DNA of 64,000 bases from Streptomyces sp. NBC_00358. GTDB lineage: Bacteria; Actinomycetota; Actinomycetes; Streptomycetales; Streptomycetaceae. The stretch spans positions 3,286,001 to 3,350,000 of the forward strand of contig NZ_CP107976.1 of NCBI RefSeq assembly GCF_036099295.1, given 5' to 3'. A program made the position numbers and the translations under genes. Positions 32,602 through 40,399 of the stretch are shown here, piece after piece. Position 1 is the first letter of the stretch. Every line of letters starts with the position of its first letter. A model generated the notes under the pieces. That model saw only the letters and a program-made list of their open reading frames with translations. It did no database searches and was not told where the DNA came from.

Positions 32602-32898
32602 TCAGCGCTTGTGGGCGCTGTTGAGCAGGGAGCGCAGCACCAGGGCCGCGATGGAGACGGAGACGGCCGTGATGGCGACCGTGGCCAGGAGCGCGGTCAG
32701 CACGACTCCGACGACGAGGACCGCGGCGACGGCGCTCGCCCCACGGCCGACGAACGGCGCGACCTGGCGACTGGCGGACGCCATCGGGGCGTGAGCGCAG
32801 GAGCAGGTGACCGGGGCGTGGTGGTGCTCGACCGGCATGGCGGACGTGTACGTGATCGGTACGGGAGCCGCGTCGGGCATCTTCGGGCGGAGCAGCAT
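32602..32898 (-). CDS. spdD: SpdD-like mobile element spread protein
   Basis: 98 aa; ATG at 32898 with AAAGGAGAAACGCC directly upstream. The layout is that of SpdD proteins: a short N-terminal LLRPKMPDA, a Pro/His-rich stretch (PVEHHHAPVTC), then two hydrophobic helices (SAVAAVLVVGVVLTALLATVAITAVSV in outline) and LRSLLNS at the end. A membrane component of intramycelial plasmid spread. Followed by the repSA leader hairpin. Confidence 0.8.
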   Translation of the reverse strand: MLLRPKMPDAAPVPITYTSAMPVEHHHAPVTCSCAHAPMASASRQVAPFVGRGASAVAAVLVVGVVLTALLATVAITAVSVSIAALVLRSLLNSAHKR

Positions 32899-32911
32899 GG
32901 CGTTTCTCCTT

Positions 32912-33106
32912 TCAGCGATGGGTGCCGTCGACGACGTCGACACCGGAGCGGGTGCCGGACTCGATGGCCGGGGCGAGGAAGGTCTGAGAGAGCAGGAAGC
33001 CGAACAGGGCGATCACGACGGCCACCCACATGCGGATGCCAAGGAACTTGATCGCGGCCCAGGCGATGACGCCGAGGACGAAGACGAGAGGCAGGCTGAC
33101 GGTCAC
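32912..33106 (-). CDS. Small membrane protein of the spd cluster (64 aa)
   Basis: Two hydrophobic helices (about 4-20 and 27-48) with short hydrophilic ends; a close functional match in size and place to the 62-aa protein at 16392 of element 1. 13 bp separate it from spdD. Probably part of the membrane spread apparatus. Confidence 0.72.
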   Translation of the reverse strand: MTVSLPLVFVLGVIAWAAIKFLGIRMWVAVVIALFGFLLSQTFLAPAIESGTRSGVDVVDGTHR

Positions 33107-33116
33107 GGCGGTCTCC

Positions 33117-33308
33117 TCAGCGGGCCGAGCAGCGGTGGGTGCGGGCGGCCAGCTCGGCGGCGGCGCGGCTGTCGTAGTCGGTGGAGAAGCCGCAGCGCGG
33201 TGCCGTGCAGGCGGCGGTGTGCTTCTCCCGGCCGCGGCTGTCGTAGTAGGTGGCGACCTGGACGGGGCCGATGCGGACGACCCGGCGGAAGCGGGGGTTG
33301 GCGGGCAT
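33117..33308 (-). CDS. Mobile element transfer protein (63 aa, zinc-ribbon-like)
   Basis: Begins MPANPRFRRVVRIGPVQVATYYD and contains the pair CTAPRC with a C-terminal HRC, a possible single zinc site. Short basic proteins of this kind are standard in pSAM2-type spd clusters. Its start overlaps the upstream stop (TGATG). Confidence 0.75.
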   Translation of the reverse strand: MPANPRFRRVVRIGPVQVATYYDSRGREKHTAACTAPRCGFSTDYDSRAAAELAARTHRCSAR

Positions 33309-33508
33309 CAGGGCAGCTCCTTCGGGTTCTCGTGGTTCTCGTCGGTGAAGTCGGCGACGTGGTCGAGCAGCCACCGCCGGATCTCCTCGCCCTCGATGTC
33401 GTCGGCGACGAGGATCACGGGTTCGGCGATGAGCATTGCTTCGGTGAGGCGGTTCTGACGGGTCAGCTCGGCGGCGCGGTTGAGGGCGCGGAGCGTTGAC
33501 GGACGCAT
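33308..33508 (-). CDS. 66-residue helical protein of the spd cluster
   Basis: MRPSTLRALNRAAELTRQNRLTEAMLIAEPVILV then an acidic half ending DENHENPKELP. No membrane helix. It is coupled to the transfer protein gene and has GGAG before the ATG. No family recognised. Confidence 0.68.
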   Translation of the reverse strand: MRPSTLRALNRAAELTRQNRLTEAMLIAEPVILVADDIEGEEIRRWLLDHVADFTDENHENPKELP

Positions 33509-33528
33509 GGGTGGAAGTTCTCCTGGGG

Positions 33529-34233
33529 TCAGGTGAGTTGGGCGGCGATGGCTTCGGCGAGCGGGGCTGGGACGCCGAGGCGGGCTCGCAGGGTGTCGGT
33601 GTCGATGGGCGCACCGGTCCGGGTGCGGTGCTCGGCGGCCACCTTTCGGGCGTGGTCGACGAGCGCGGTCGGGAGCCGATCTGTCGGTGGAGCGGCAAGC
33701 GCGGGACGTGAAGCAGGGGCAGCGGGCGGGGACGCAGTCGCGGGCCCGGGGAGCGATCCCTGTTGCGCCGCTTCGTTCGTCGGCTCGTCGTGCTGTTCAC
33801 GTGGGTCCGGGGCCGGATCGGCGGGTCCGTGTGCGAGCAGCGTGCCGCCGAGGAAGGCGACCGCCGGCCAACCGGCCACGACGATGCGGAGCGAGGCAGG
33901 AACGTGGCGGAGGTCGAGGAGCCCGGCCGTCGCGACGTTGGCGCCGAGACTGGCGGTGAGCGCGACCAGGAACCAGCACCACCCGGCCGCCTTGGACTCC
34001 CCCGACCTCAGGCGCCTCCAGGCCGCCACCAACAGCAGATCGACGCTGATCGGGTAAGCCCACGCCTTCCAGCCGTCCTGTCCCGCTGCGACGGCCAGGT
34101 CGTGGAGGTGGGCGAAGGACAGCGCGGCAGCGATGACCGCTTGGACCAGTACGGCGTCCACGCGGACCGGAAGGGCGCGCGGTGCGGAGCGCTCGGCCAC
34201 GCTGATCACGTCCTCTCGTTCGGTTTCGGGCAT
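33529..34233 (-). CDS. DUF2637 membrane protein of element 2 (SpdB-like)
   Basis: 234 aa. Four short hydrophobic helices lie in residues 25-135 (VLVQAVIAAALSFAHLHDLA; AYPISVDLLLVAAW; WCWFLVALTASLGANVATAG; IVVAGWPAVAFLGGTLLA). A Pro/Ala linker and a C-terminal helix-turn-helix-like part (TDTLRARLGVPAPLAEAI) follow. Counterpart of the 332-aa protein of element 1. Confidence 0.82.
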   Translation of the reverse strand: MPETEREDVISVAERSAPRALPVRVDAVLVQAVIAAALSFAHLHDLAVAAGQDGWKAWAYPISVDLLLVAAWRRLRSGESKAAGWCWFLVALTASLGANVATAGLLDLRHVPASLRIVVAGWPAVAFLGGTLLAHGPADPAPDPREQHDEPTNEAAQQGSLPGPATASPPAAPASRPALAAPPTDRLPTALVDHARKVAAEHRTRTGAPIDTDTLRARLGVPAPLAEAIAAQLT

Positions 34234-34287
34234 GGCGGGGGTAGGGACTTGGCGCGAAGCGGTCGCGCCGACCGGTGGGTCGGTGGG

Positions 34288-35661
34288 TCAGCCGGTCGCC
34301 GGGTGCGGCTTGGTCACGGTGATCGGGGCGTCCGCGGACGATGCCGGGACGTGCGGCCGGAACGGCTTCAGGGCCGGTACGTCGGGGGCGAGCTCGGCGG
34401 TCTCGCGGCAGATGGCCGCAGCGTCGCCGAGGGACAGATACGGAGTGCGCATGCGTCCCCAGCCGCCGGACGTGTCGCCGGATACGGCCAGGCCCGGACG
34501 GTCAGCGGGAATGGTGGCAGCGACGCCGACCGCTTCGGGGGCGATGTCGCCAAGGGCCATTTTCGCCGAGGCCTCGTCGTTGACGCGGTGGCAGACGCGG
34601 CCCGTCAGTTGAGCGCGGAGCATGGTCGCGCCCTTGCCCAGCTCGGCGCCGAAACGCTGGCCGCAGATCTCCAGGTAGATGCCCGCGGCCCGCCCGAGCT
34701 GGGCGAGTCGGATCAGCTGGGTCACCATCTCGTCGCGTCGTTCCTCATCCTTGCGGCTCGCCACGAGGAAGAGTTCGGCCACCTCGTCGACGAACAGCAC
34801 GATCGGCGGCGGCCGTTCAGCATCCGGCAGCCCCCACACGTCAGAGGTGATCTCTTCATCCGGAGTGCCGGGCGCGATGCCTTGCCGTGCCTTGATCAGG
34901 TCGTAGCGGTCCTCCATTTCCTGGACGAGGACGGGCAGCAGCTCGGCGGCTTCATCGGAGTCGGTGGCCAACGCCGACAGTCGCGGAGCGAAGGGCGCCA
35001 GCTCGACCCCCCGCTTGCAGTCGATGCCGACCAGGGCAACCGGCTGAGCGGCCAGCCCTGTCAGCAGATTGCGGAGGAACATCGACTTCCCCGACAGGGT
35101 GGCGCCGAGGACGAGTTCGTGAGGAACGGCCCGGTAGTCGCGGACGAACACGGTCGCGTCCTCCCGTAGAGCCACCGGCACGGCAAGGAGGTCGTGCCCC
35201 GTGCTGCGAGGCATCTTCACCTTGCGCAGCACGTCGAAGCCGACCAACCGCAGCTCGACCACGCCCGGCTTGATCTCACGGACGTGGACCGCATGAACGC
35301 CCCAGGCGTGCCGCAGCCGCTCACACGAGGCAGCCACGTCCGCCGGCTCCTGGCCGGGAGCGAGCCGAAGCCGGACCCGCAGCCCCGTGGAGGTGGGACG
35401 GATCAGCCCCCGGCGCGGAGGCACCGGCCGAACCTCACGGCGAGTGGTGGCCCGCACCGCCAGCGCCCGCAGCCGGGACGGCTGGACCGTCAGCCCGCAC
35501 GCGTCCATGGTCGAGCTGTACGAGCCGACCAGCCGGGCCACCGACGCGGGCAGCCCGACCGTGGCCCAGTAGACCGACGGATGTGCCTTCCGGGCGTAGA
35601 CCGCCCCGCCTAATAAGGCGAGGGGTCCACCCAGTTCGGCCAGGGTCATCAGCTCGGACAC
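34288..35661 (-). CDS. FtsK/SpoIIIE-type DNA transfer ATPase (TraSA-like)
   Basis: 457 aa from the GTG at 35661, preceded by AGGAG; an in-frame extension to 35823 is not needed. One N-terminal hydrophobic segment near residues 8-35. Walker A is LVLGATLSGKSMFL near residue 190 and Walker B is PIVLFVDEVAELFLV near 290. It moves double-stranded element DNA between hyphae. The 3' end contains two tandem GGTGGGTC units (34274-34289), a possible small recognition site. Confidence 0.9.
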   Translation of the reverse strand: MSELMTLAELGGPLALLGGAVYARKAHPSVYWATVGLPASVARLVGSYSSTMDACGLTVQPSRLRALAVRATTRREVRPVPPRRGLIRPTSTGLRVRLRLAPGQEPADVAASCERLRHAWGVHAVHVREIKPGVVELRLVGFDVLRKVKMPRSTGHDLLAVPVALREDATVFVRDYRAVPHELVLGATLSGKSMFLRNLLTGLAAQPVALVGIDCKRGVELAPFAPRLSALATDSDEAAELLPVLVQEMEDRYDLIKARQGIAPGTPDEEITSDVWGLPDAERPPPIVLFVDEVAELFLVASRKDEERRDEMVTQLIRLAQLGRAAGIYLEICGQRFGAELGKGATMLRAQLTGRVCHRVNDEASAKMALGDIAPEAVGVAATIPADRPGLAVSGDTSGGWGRMRTPYLSLGDAAAICRETAELAPDVPALKPFRPHVPASSADAPITVTKPHPATG

Positions 35662-35665
35662 GAGA

Positions 35666-36016
35666 TCAGTTCTCCTGTCCGACGGGGAAGACACCCGGGA
35701 CCACGGCCGCCGCCCGGTAGGCGATGCCGTGACGAGCCTGCCCGCTGAAGACGCTCTCCCAGGGACGAGCGACGAGGCCCGGAAGGGAGACCGGAGCACC
35801 GACGGCCAGGCCACCCGTGACACCGCTCTCCGGGACGGTCACCGCGATGAGCGACGACTCCCCCTCGTCGATGTAGACGACGCCGACCTTCATCAGCACC
35901 TCCCCGCTGACCGCGTCCTTGGCGATCTCGCCCGTCTGCCGGTCCTTGACCTTCGGCTCGGGGGCCTCGGTCAGCAGGATCGTCGCGGACGAGGTCTCAA
36001 CTCGGATTGCACGCAC
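35666..36016 (-). CDS. SCO3933-family regulatory protein
   Basis: 116 aa; GTG at 36016 with GAAGGAG upstream. VRAIRVETSSATILLTEAPEPKVKDRQTGEIAKDAVSGE is the family opening; the rest is beta-rich (GVVYIDEGESSLIAVTVPE). It is the first gene of the transfer operon, four bases before the transfer ATPase start, and lies directly behind the KorSA-type operators. Likely a positive or structural regulator of transfer, comparable in place to pra of pSAM2. Confidence 0.75.
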   Translation of the reverse strand: MRAIRVETSSATILLTEAPEPKVKDRQTGEIAKDAVSGEVLMKVGVVYIDEGESSLIAVTVPESGVTGGLAVGAPVSLPGLVARPWESVFSGQARHGIAYRAAAVVPGVFPVGQEN

Positions 36017-36050
36017 AGAACTTCTCCTTCGTAGACACCCGCCAGACGAC

Positions 36051-36107
36051 CTGACAGGTTGACTTAGCAAGTTCGAAGTTAGAGATGCCAGGTTGACTTG
36101 TCAAGTC
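36051..36107. promoter_or_regulatory. KorSA-type operators before the element 2 transfer operon
   Basis: Two sites: CTGACAGGTTGACTTAGC (about 36051-36068) and the perfect palindrome GACTTGTCAAGTC (36095-36107) inside AGGTTGACTTGTCAAGTC. The first recurs, inverted, next to the GntR gene at 37396-37412. Confidence 0.72.
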
Positions 36108-36183
36108 ACTCGGAGGGCTCAGCGGCGGCACTGACGCGATCACGAGCGCACGATGAGAACAGCGCTTCCCGGAAGGACAGGCG

Positions 36184-36612
36184 ATGAGCGAAGTCCCCGA
36201 CAACCAGAACCCGCACGCCCAACCACCGCAGGCCTGGGGCCCACGACCAGCCGCTACGCCACCGCCTCAACCTCGCCAGTGGGCCGAACCTCCGCGGGCT
36301 TCTCCTCCGAACCAGCCACCCGCAGGACCACCGGCGCCTCCCAGAAAGCGCCACCGGGTGTTCTTCTGGTTCTTCCTCGCGGTGCAGATCTTCTTCCTGG
36401 TGTGGGTCATCGCGGGCGTCGCCAGCGGAAACGGGGCAGATGAATCCTGCTCAGGCCTGACAGGCGACAGCTTGAAGACCTGCCAGGACGCCGGCGACGT
36501 GGGCACCACGATCGGAGTCGGCCTGGTCGTCGCTTTCTGGGTGGCCGCGGACTTCATCCTGGCCCTCACCTACGTGATCTACCGGCTCGCCCACAGGCAG
36601 CAGCGGGCGTAG
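36184..36612 (+). CDS. Pro-rich two-helix membrane protein
   Basis: 142 aa. The first 55 residues are Pro/Ala/Gln-rich and disordered. Then come two hydrophobic helices (VFFWFFLAVQIFFLVWVIAGVA and TIGVGLVVAFWVAADFILALTYVIY) joined by an acidic loop with two Cys. It is divergent from the transfer operon and could be controlled by the same operators. Unknown function, commonly carried by such elements. Confidence 0.72.
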   Translation: MSEVPDNQNPHAQPPQAWGPRPAATPPPQPRQWAEPPRASPPNQPPAGPPAPPRKRHRVFFWFFLAVQIFFLVWVIAGVASGNGADESCSGLTGDSLKTCQDAGDVGTTIGVGLVVAFWVAADFILALTYVIYRLAHRQQRA

Positions 36613-36645
36613 TGCCGACAGCGCTGGGACTCCTCGCGATCAGGG

Positions 36646-37374
36646 TCAGTCGAGGCGGTAGGTCTCTTCGAGTTCTTGCCGGTCAGCGGGCAGCAAGACA
36701 TCCGTGACCTGCAAGGCCTGACCCGACGCGTCGCATGCAAGGACGAGCACGGACAGAACCGGTTCCCCTTCAGGCATTTCGAGGAGATCCGCTTCCTCCT
36801 TGCTCGGGATACGCGCCGAAAGTCGCTCTGTGACGTGGTCGAATCGGATCTTCTTGCGCGCTTCGAGGTGCACACGCAGCCCCTCGCCGAGCAGAGCCGA
36901 GTCGGCGAGTTCAGTACCCTCCGCCATGTCGACAGAGAAGTAGGAAGAGGAGAGCTCGACCGGCTCTCCATCCGCTTCGATCAGCAGCCGCCGAAGGAGC
37001 ACCTGCGTCTTCCTGGGCACACCCAGGAGCGCTGCGACTCGGGGCGGAACAGGCACCTGACGGACTTCGACGAGGCGCCCCGGAGCCTGATCCTCCTGAC
37101 GGTCGAGCACCTCCCGGCCACGCCGGACCTTCTGCTCAGCCGCTTCCGGCCGCCCGCGGACGATGGTTCCGAATCCCTGCCGGGACTCCAGCCAGCCGTC
37201 CCGCTTCAGCAGCTCCAGCGCGCGGACGACCGTGGGCCGGGACATTCCGAAGGCTTGGACCAGCTGATTTTCACTCGGGACCCGGCTCCCGGGCGGGTAC
37301 GTACCGTCCTCGATACGCCCCTGGAGCGTCTGCGCCAGCCGCACATACTTGGGTGCAGCCACCTCGTACGCCAT
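36646..37374 (-). CDS. KorSA-like GntR/UTRA repressor
   Basis: 242 aa. GntR winged helix at residues 8-75 (YPPGSRVPSENQLVQAFGMSRPTVVRALELLKRDGWLE), then a UTRA ligand-fold domain (VLLRRLLIEADGEPVELSSSYF; EADLLEMPEGEPVLSVLVLACD). By position and operator sharing it is the KorSA equivalent: it should silence the transfer operon and itself. The operator copy at 37396-37412 lies just before its start. Confidence 0.88.
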   Translation of the reverse strand: MAYEVAAPKYVRLAQTLQGRIEDGTYPPGSRVPSENQLVQAFGMSRPTVVRALELLKRDGWLESRQGFGTIVRGRPEAAEQKVRRGREVLDRQEDQAPGRLVEVRQVPVPPRVAALLGVPRKTQVLLRRLLIEADGEPVELSSSYFSVDMAEGTELADSALLGEGLRVHLEARKKIRFDHVTERLSARIPSKEEADLLEMPEGEPVLSVLVLACDASGQALQVTDVLLPADRQELEETYRLD

Positions 37375-37395
37375 AGCCCCGCCTAGTGAGAATCC

Positions 37396-37412
37396 GCCAA
37401 GTCAACCTGTCA
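37396..37412. promoter_or_regulatory. KorSA autoregulatory operator
   Basis: GCCAAGTCAACCTGTCAA: the inverse of the site at 36051-36068, with one or two differences, placed about 20 bp upstream of the repressor start. Confidence 0.68.
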
Positions 37413-37481
37413 ACCAGCCTACTCACGCGAGCGGGTACTGAACACCCGAAGACACGCAGGCGCCGAAGGCGGGGATCGACT

Positions 37482-37925
37482 TCACGGCTTCCAGGCTTCG
37501 TCGATCTGGAACCACACGACGGTCCCGCCGAAGCGGCTGGGGCCGGCGGCCCAGGAGTCCGCCAGCGCGTTCACCAGGCAGAGCCCGCGGCCGTGCGCAT
37601 CGTTGGCTCGGGGGCTGCGGAGCCGAACGTCCGCCGGGAAGCCCGGGTTGTGGACATCTACCCGCAGGGACTCCCCTAGGCGCGACCACTCGACCCGGAC
37701 CCGCCAGGGTTCTTCGGCTTCGCCATAGAGGATCGCGTTCGTCACCAGCTCGGAGAGCATCAGTACGCAGTCGTCGATCGGACAGGCCAGGTTGTACGGG
37801 GCGGTGAACTTCCGGAACCATCGCCTGGCCCGAGCCACGGACTCGGGCACGGGATAGAGGGTCATACCCCCGATCGGCGTTGGTCCGACAACCGCGGCTC
37901 CGGACTCTTCACGCGCATCCGTCAT
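37482..37925 (-). CDS. RsbW-like ATP-binding protein (HATPase_c)
   Basis: 147 aa from the ATG at 37925; GTG codons at 37931 and 37934 are alternatives and 37931 is better spaced from AAGGAG. The N-box is CVLMLSELVTNAILYG and the glycine loop DAHGRGLCLVNALAD. Small GHKL kinases of this kind are very common in Streptomyces and act as anti-sigma or orphan kinases. Here it is coupled to a tiny zinc-finger gene and preceded by operators of the second GntR. Confidence 0.82.
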   Translation of the reverse strand: MTDAREESGAAVVGPTPIGGMTLYPVPESVARARRWFRKFTAPYNLACPIDDCVLMLSELVTNAILYGEAEEPWRVRVEWSRLGESLRVDVHNPGFPADVRLRSPRANDAHGRGLCLVNALADSWAAGPSRFGGTVVWFQIDEAWKP

Positions 37926-37933
37926 GAGCACCA

Positions 37934-38116
37934 CTACTCCTTACCGGTGCCGTCACAGTCGAGACAGCGCCGCTTGGACGTAGCACGGACGCGAGCATCA
38001 GTGGCGGAGAGTGCCAGGGCGGAGCGGGAGCCGACGTGCTTCCACCCTCGCCCCCGGCATCCACGGCAGACCGCTTCCCGCGAGACGTGCCGTAACTCCC
38101 CGCACTCCTGGCTCAC
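37934..38116 (-). CDS. 60-residue zinc-finger protein (CxxCxGxG)
   Basis: GTG start at 38116. CRGCRGRGWKHVG near the N-terminus and CLDCDGTGKE at the C-terminus make a DnaJ-type zinc-binding pair. The TAG stop overlaps the region of the ATP-binding protein start, so the two are coupled. It lies directly behind two AGTGGC-type operators. Function unknown. Confidence 0.6.
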   Translation of the reverse strand: MSQECGELRHVSREAVCRGCRGRGWKHVGSRSALALSATDARVRATSKRRCLDCDGTGKE

Positions 38117-38137
38117 GTCCGTGCCCCCTTCCGGTCA

Positions 38138-38177
38138 AGTGGCCTTAGCCACTTACTGGATAGTGGCATTAGCCACT
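38138..38177. promoter_or_regulatory. Two tandem operators of the second GntR regulator
   Basis: AGTGGCCTTAGCCACT (38138-38153) and AGTGGCATTAGCCACT (38162-38177), 16-bp inverted repeats differing at one centre base. A related 8-7-8 site is at 38972-38994. Confidence 0.8.
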
Positions 38178-38215
38178 CGGAGCCACAAGCGATTCTCGGA
38201 GAGAAGGCCGATTTT

Positions 38216-38956
38216 CTAGCTGATCGGGTAGCCCTGCTCGAACGCCCAACGCCCAGGCGGGTACGTGGCCTCAGCGAACTCAAGAGGTCGATCCTGCAGG
38301 TCGTAGACCACGTGATGGACGATCAGAACAGCCGCCCCGGGTTCAAGTTCAAGGTCAGCAGCCTCGTCCTCGGTCGCCAGCCGGGCACACATCCGGTCTT
38401 CGGCATAGCTTCCCTGCCGACCCGTGACGCTCTCGACGTACATGAGCGTCCCCTCCTGGATCCGGTCAGGATCACAGAGCTTGGGCGCCCGATCGCCGAC
38501 ATCGGCACCGAACCACGAGGTGGAGATGGTGATGGGGCCCGACTCGTTCTTGGTGACGCGTCGACGGTGAACGGCTTGGGTTCCCTTCGCCAGGCTCAAC
38601 GCCTCAGTCACGTAGTTGGGGGCCTTCAGCCAGCCGGCGGACGTGATGACCGCGTACTCACCCGGCGTGTAGATCTTGCCGGTCTGCTTGGCGCGGCCGT
38701 AGAGCTCTCGCGCACGCCGATTCACCGCGAGGCCCCGCACGTAAGTGCCCGAACCCTGACGCTTCTCGACCAGACCTTGGTGACTCAGAGCCTCCAGCGA
38801 CCGCGCCGCCGTCGGGCGTGAAACGCTCCAGTCGGCGGCCAGTTGACGTTCCGAAGGAACCTCGTCGCCAGGCCGCAAGTCGCCTCGCAGAATCTGATCG
38901 CGAATGTGGTGTGCGATCTGGAGGTACTTGGGCTGGGTCTCTTCGATCTGCGGCAT
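38216..38956 (-). CDS. Second GntR/UTRA regulator of element 2
   Basis: 246 aa. Winged helix at residues 10-78 (LRPGDEVPSERQLAADWSVSRPTAARSLEALSHQGLVEKRQGSGTYV in outline), then a UTRA domain (HRRRVTKNESGPITISTSWFGADVGD; LELEPGAAVLIVHHVVYD). The AGTGGC-TAGCCACT operators lie both upstream of its own start and upstream of the zinc-finger/ATP-binding pair, so it should control itself, that pair and the divergent DUF1152 gene. A ligand is likely, but unknown. Confidence 0.88.
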   Translation of the reverse strand: MPQIEETQPKYLQIAHHIRDQILRGDLRPGDEVPSERQLAADWSVSRPTAARSLEALSHQGLVEKRQGSGTYVRGLAVNRRARELYGRAKQTGKIYTPGEYAVITSAGWLKAPNYVTEALSLAKGTQAVHRRRVTKNESGPITISTSWFGADVGDRAPKLCDPDRIQEGTLMYVESVTGRQGSYAEDRMCARLATEDEAADLELEPGAAVLIVHHVVYDLQDRPLEFAEATYPPGRWAFEQGYPIS

Positions 38957-38971
38957 CGGAGCCCCTCCCTA

Positions 38972-38994
38972 AGTGGCTATGACCAGTAGCCACT
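38972..38994. promoter_or_regulatory. Operator between the second GntR and the DUF1152 gene
   Basis: AGTGGCTA and TAGCCACT arms separated by 7 bp. The right arm overlaps TATAGG, a possible -10 for the plus-strand DUF1152 gene. A further half site GAGTGGCCA follows at 39003. Confidence 0.75.
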
Positions 38995-39035
38995 ATAGGG
39001 TGAGTGGCCAGCAGGGGAACCCGTACGCTGCGAGG

Positions 39036-40136
39036 GTGACCCGCTTGATCGTGGCAGCCGGAGGAGGGGGCGACGCAGTCGCCGCCGCAATGCTCGACGC
39101 AGCCCTCTACGGGGGTGACGGCAGTCCAGCGGTGATCCTCACGTACGCGTGGGACCGCCTCCTGATCGACCCGGTACCGGGACCCCGAGAGCCGACGAAC
39201 TTCACGGGTCTACGTCCTCTCACGCAAAGCGTCTGGACGGTCCCGGCCGACGCGAAGCCCATCGCCCCCGCCGGTTCGACACTCCCGCGCCTGGCAGCCG
39301 AACTCCCCCACACCTTCGCCCTGATCGACCCCACGCACGGCGCCGAGGGCATCACACGCCAGCTAGAAGAACTCATCGAGCAGCTAGCCCCCGAGTCCAT
39401 AGATCTCCTGGATGTAGGCGGCGACATCCTCGCCAAGGGCGACGAAGCCACCCTCCGTAGCCCGCTGGGCGACGCCCTCACGCTGGCCGCATGCTGCCAA
39501 GTCAACGCGCCCGTGCGACTCCTGGTCGCCGGTCCCGGCCTGGACGGAGAGCTCCCAGCCGAGATCCTGGCCGACCGAATGGGCCCGCCGACGCTGACGC
39601 TCACGGCCGAACACGTCGAACCGATCAGCTCAGTTCTTGAGTGGCACCCGTCCGAGGCAACGGCGATGTTGGCAGCCACAGCCCGCGGAGTACGCGGCCT
39701 CTGCGAAGTCAGAGACGCCGGCCTCCCGGTCCCCCTCACCGACGAAGGCCCCACCGTCCACGAAGCCGACCTGGACGACGCTCTCAACCGCAATGAGCTC
39801 GCGCGCGCCATCCTCGCAACGGAGACCCTTACCGAGGCGGAGCAATATAGCCGCGAGGTCTGCGGGTACTCAGAGATCGACTACGAGCGCAACAAGGCCA
39901 GTTGGCTCGGCAGCCAGCCGGAACAGAAGCTCGACCCGGAAGCCACGCTGCGCCAGCTCGACCAGTTCGAGGCCCAGGCCCGCGACCGCGGCATCACCCA
40001 CACGACATTCCGTCGGATCACCGAAGCCCTCGGCCTCAACGGCAAGCAGCGCCAGGACCTCAGAGCGCTACTGCTCAACAGCCGTCCTGACCAGTACGAA
40101 GCCCCACTATGGCGCATCCAGCCGAAGCCTGAGTAA
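39036..40136 (+). CDS. DUF1152 domain protein
   Basis: 366 aa from the GTG at 39036 (an earlier in-frame start at 38973 would run through the operator). It opens TRLIVAAGGGGDAVAAAML, a nucleotide- or phosphate-binding-looking glycine loop, followed by alternating strands and helices with LLDVGGDILAKGDE and LLVAGPGLDGELPAE. The C-terminal part is helical. DUF1152 proteins have no proven role. It is the last backbone gene before a large hairpin and the start of the defence cargo. Confidence 0.75.
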   Translation: MTRLIVAAGGGGDAVAAAMLDAALYGGDGSPAVILTYAWDRLLIDPVPGPREPTNFTGLRPLTQSVWTVPADAKPIAPAGSTLPRLAAELPHTFALIDPTHGAEGITRQLEELIEQLAPESIDLLDVGGDILAKGDEATLRSPLGDALTLAACCQVNAPVRLLVAGPGLDGELPAEILADRMGPPTLTLTAEHVEPISSVLEWHPSEATAMLAATARGVRGLCEVRDAGLPVPLTDEGPTVHEADLDDALNRNELARAILATETLTEAEQYSREVCGYSEIDYERNKASWLGSQPEQKLDPEATLRQLDQFEAQARDRGITHTTFRRITEALGLNGKQRQDLRALLLNSRPDQYEAPLWRIQPKPE

Positions 40137-40148
40137 CAACCTTCTTTA

Positions 40149-40254
40149 CTGGTTCAAGGCGGCTCGCTCCGCTCACCGCGCGCGGCACGGCCCCCGGCCG
40201 GGCCTGCGCTCCTGTCTCCGCCCCGCTCCAGCCCGGCCGGCGCCCGTGCCGCGC
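40149..40254. terminator. Large G+C-rich hairpin after DUF1152, at the backbone/cargo border
   Basis: An imperfect stem of about 24 bp (40180-40203 with 40231-40254). The flanks CTGGTTCAAGGC and GCCTGCGCTCCTGTCTCC resemble 25881-25940 of element 1. 40255-40399 shows nothing else of note. Confidence 0.6.
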
Positions 40255-40399
40255 ACAGCAATCAGCCAATTGATGCCCGAAAAGAGGTAGGGCGCGACCG
40301 GAACAGTCGACGACACGGATTCGCGGAGCCACTTTGGTGTGAGCCTCGATCAATCACACCAAAGGAGCTCCAAGCCATTTCAATGATCGCACAGCACCC

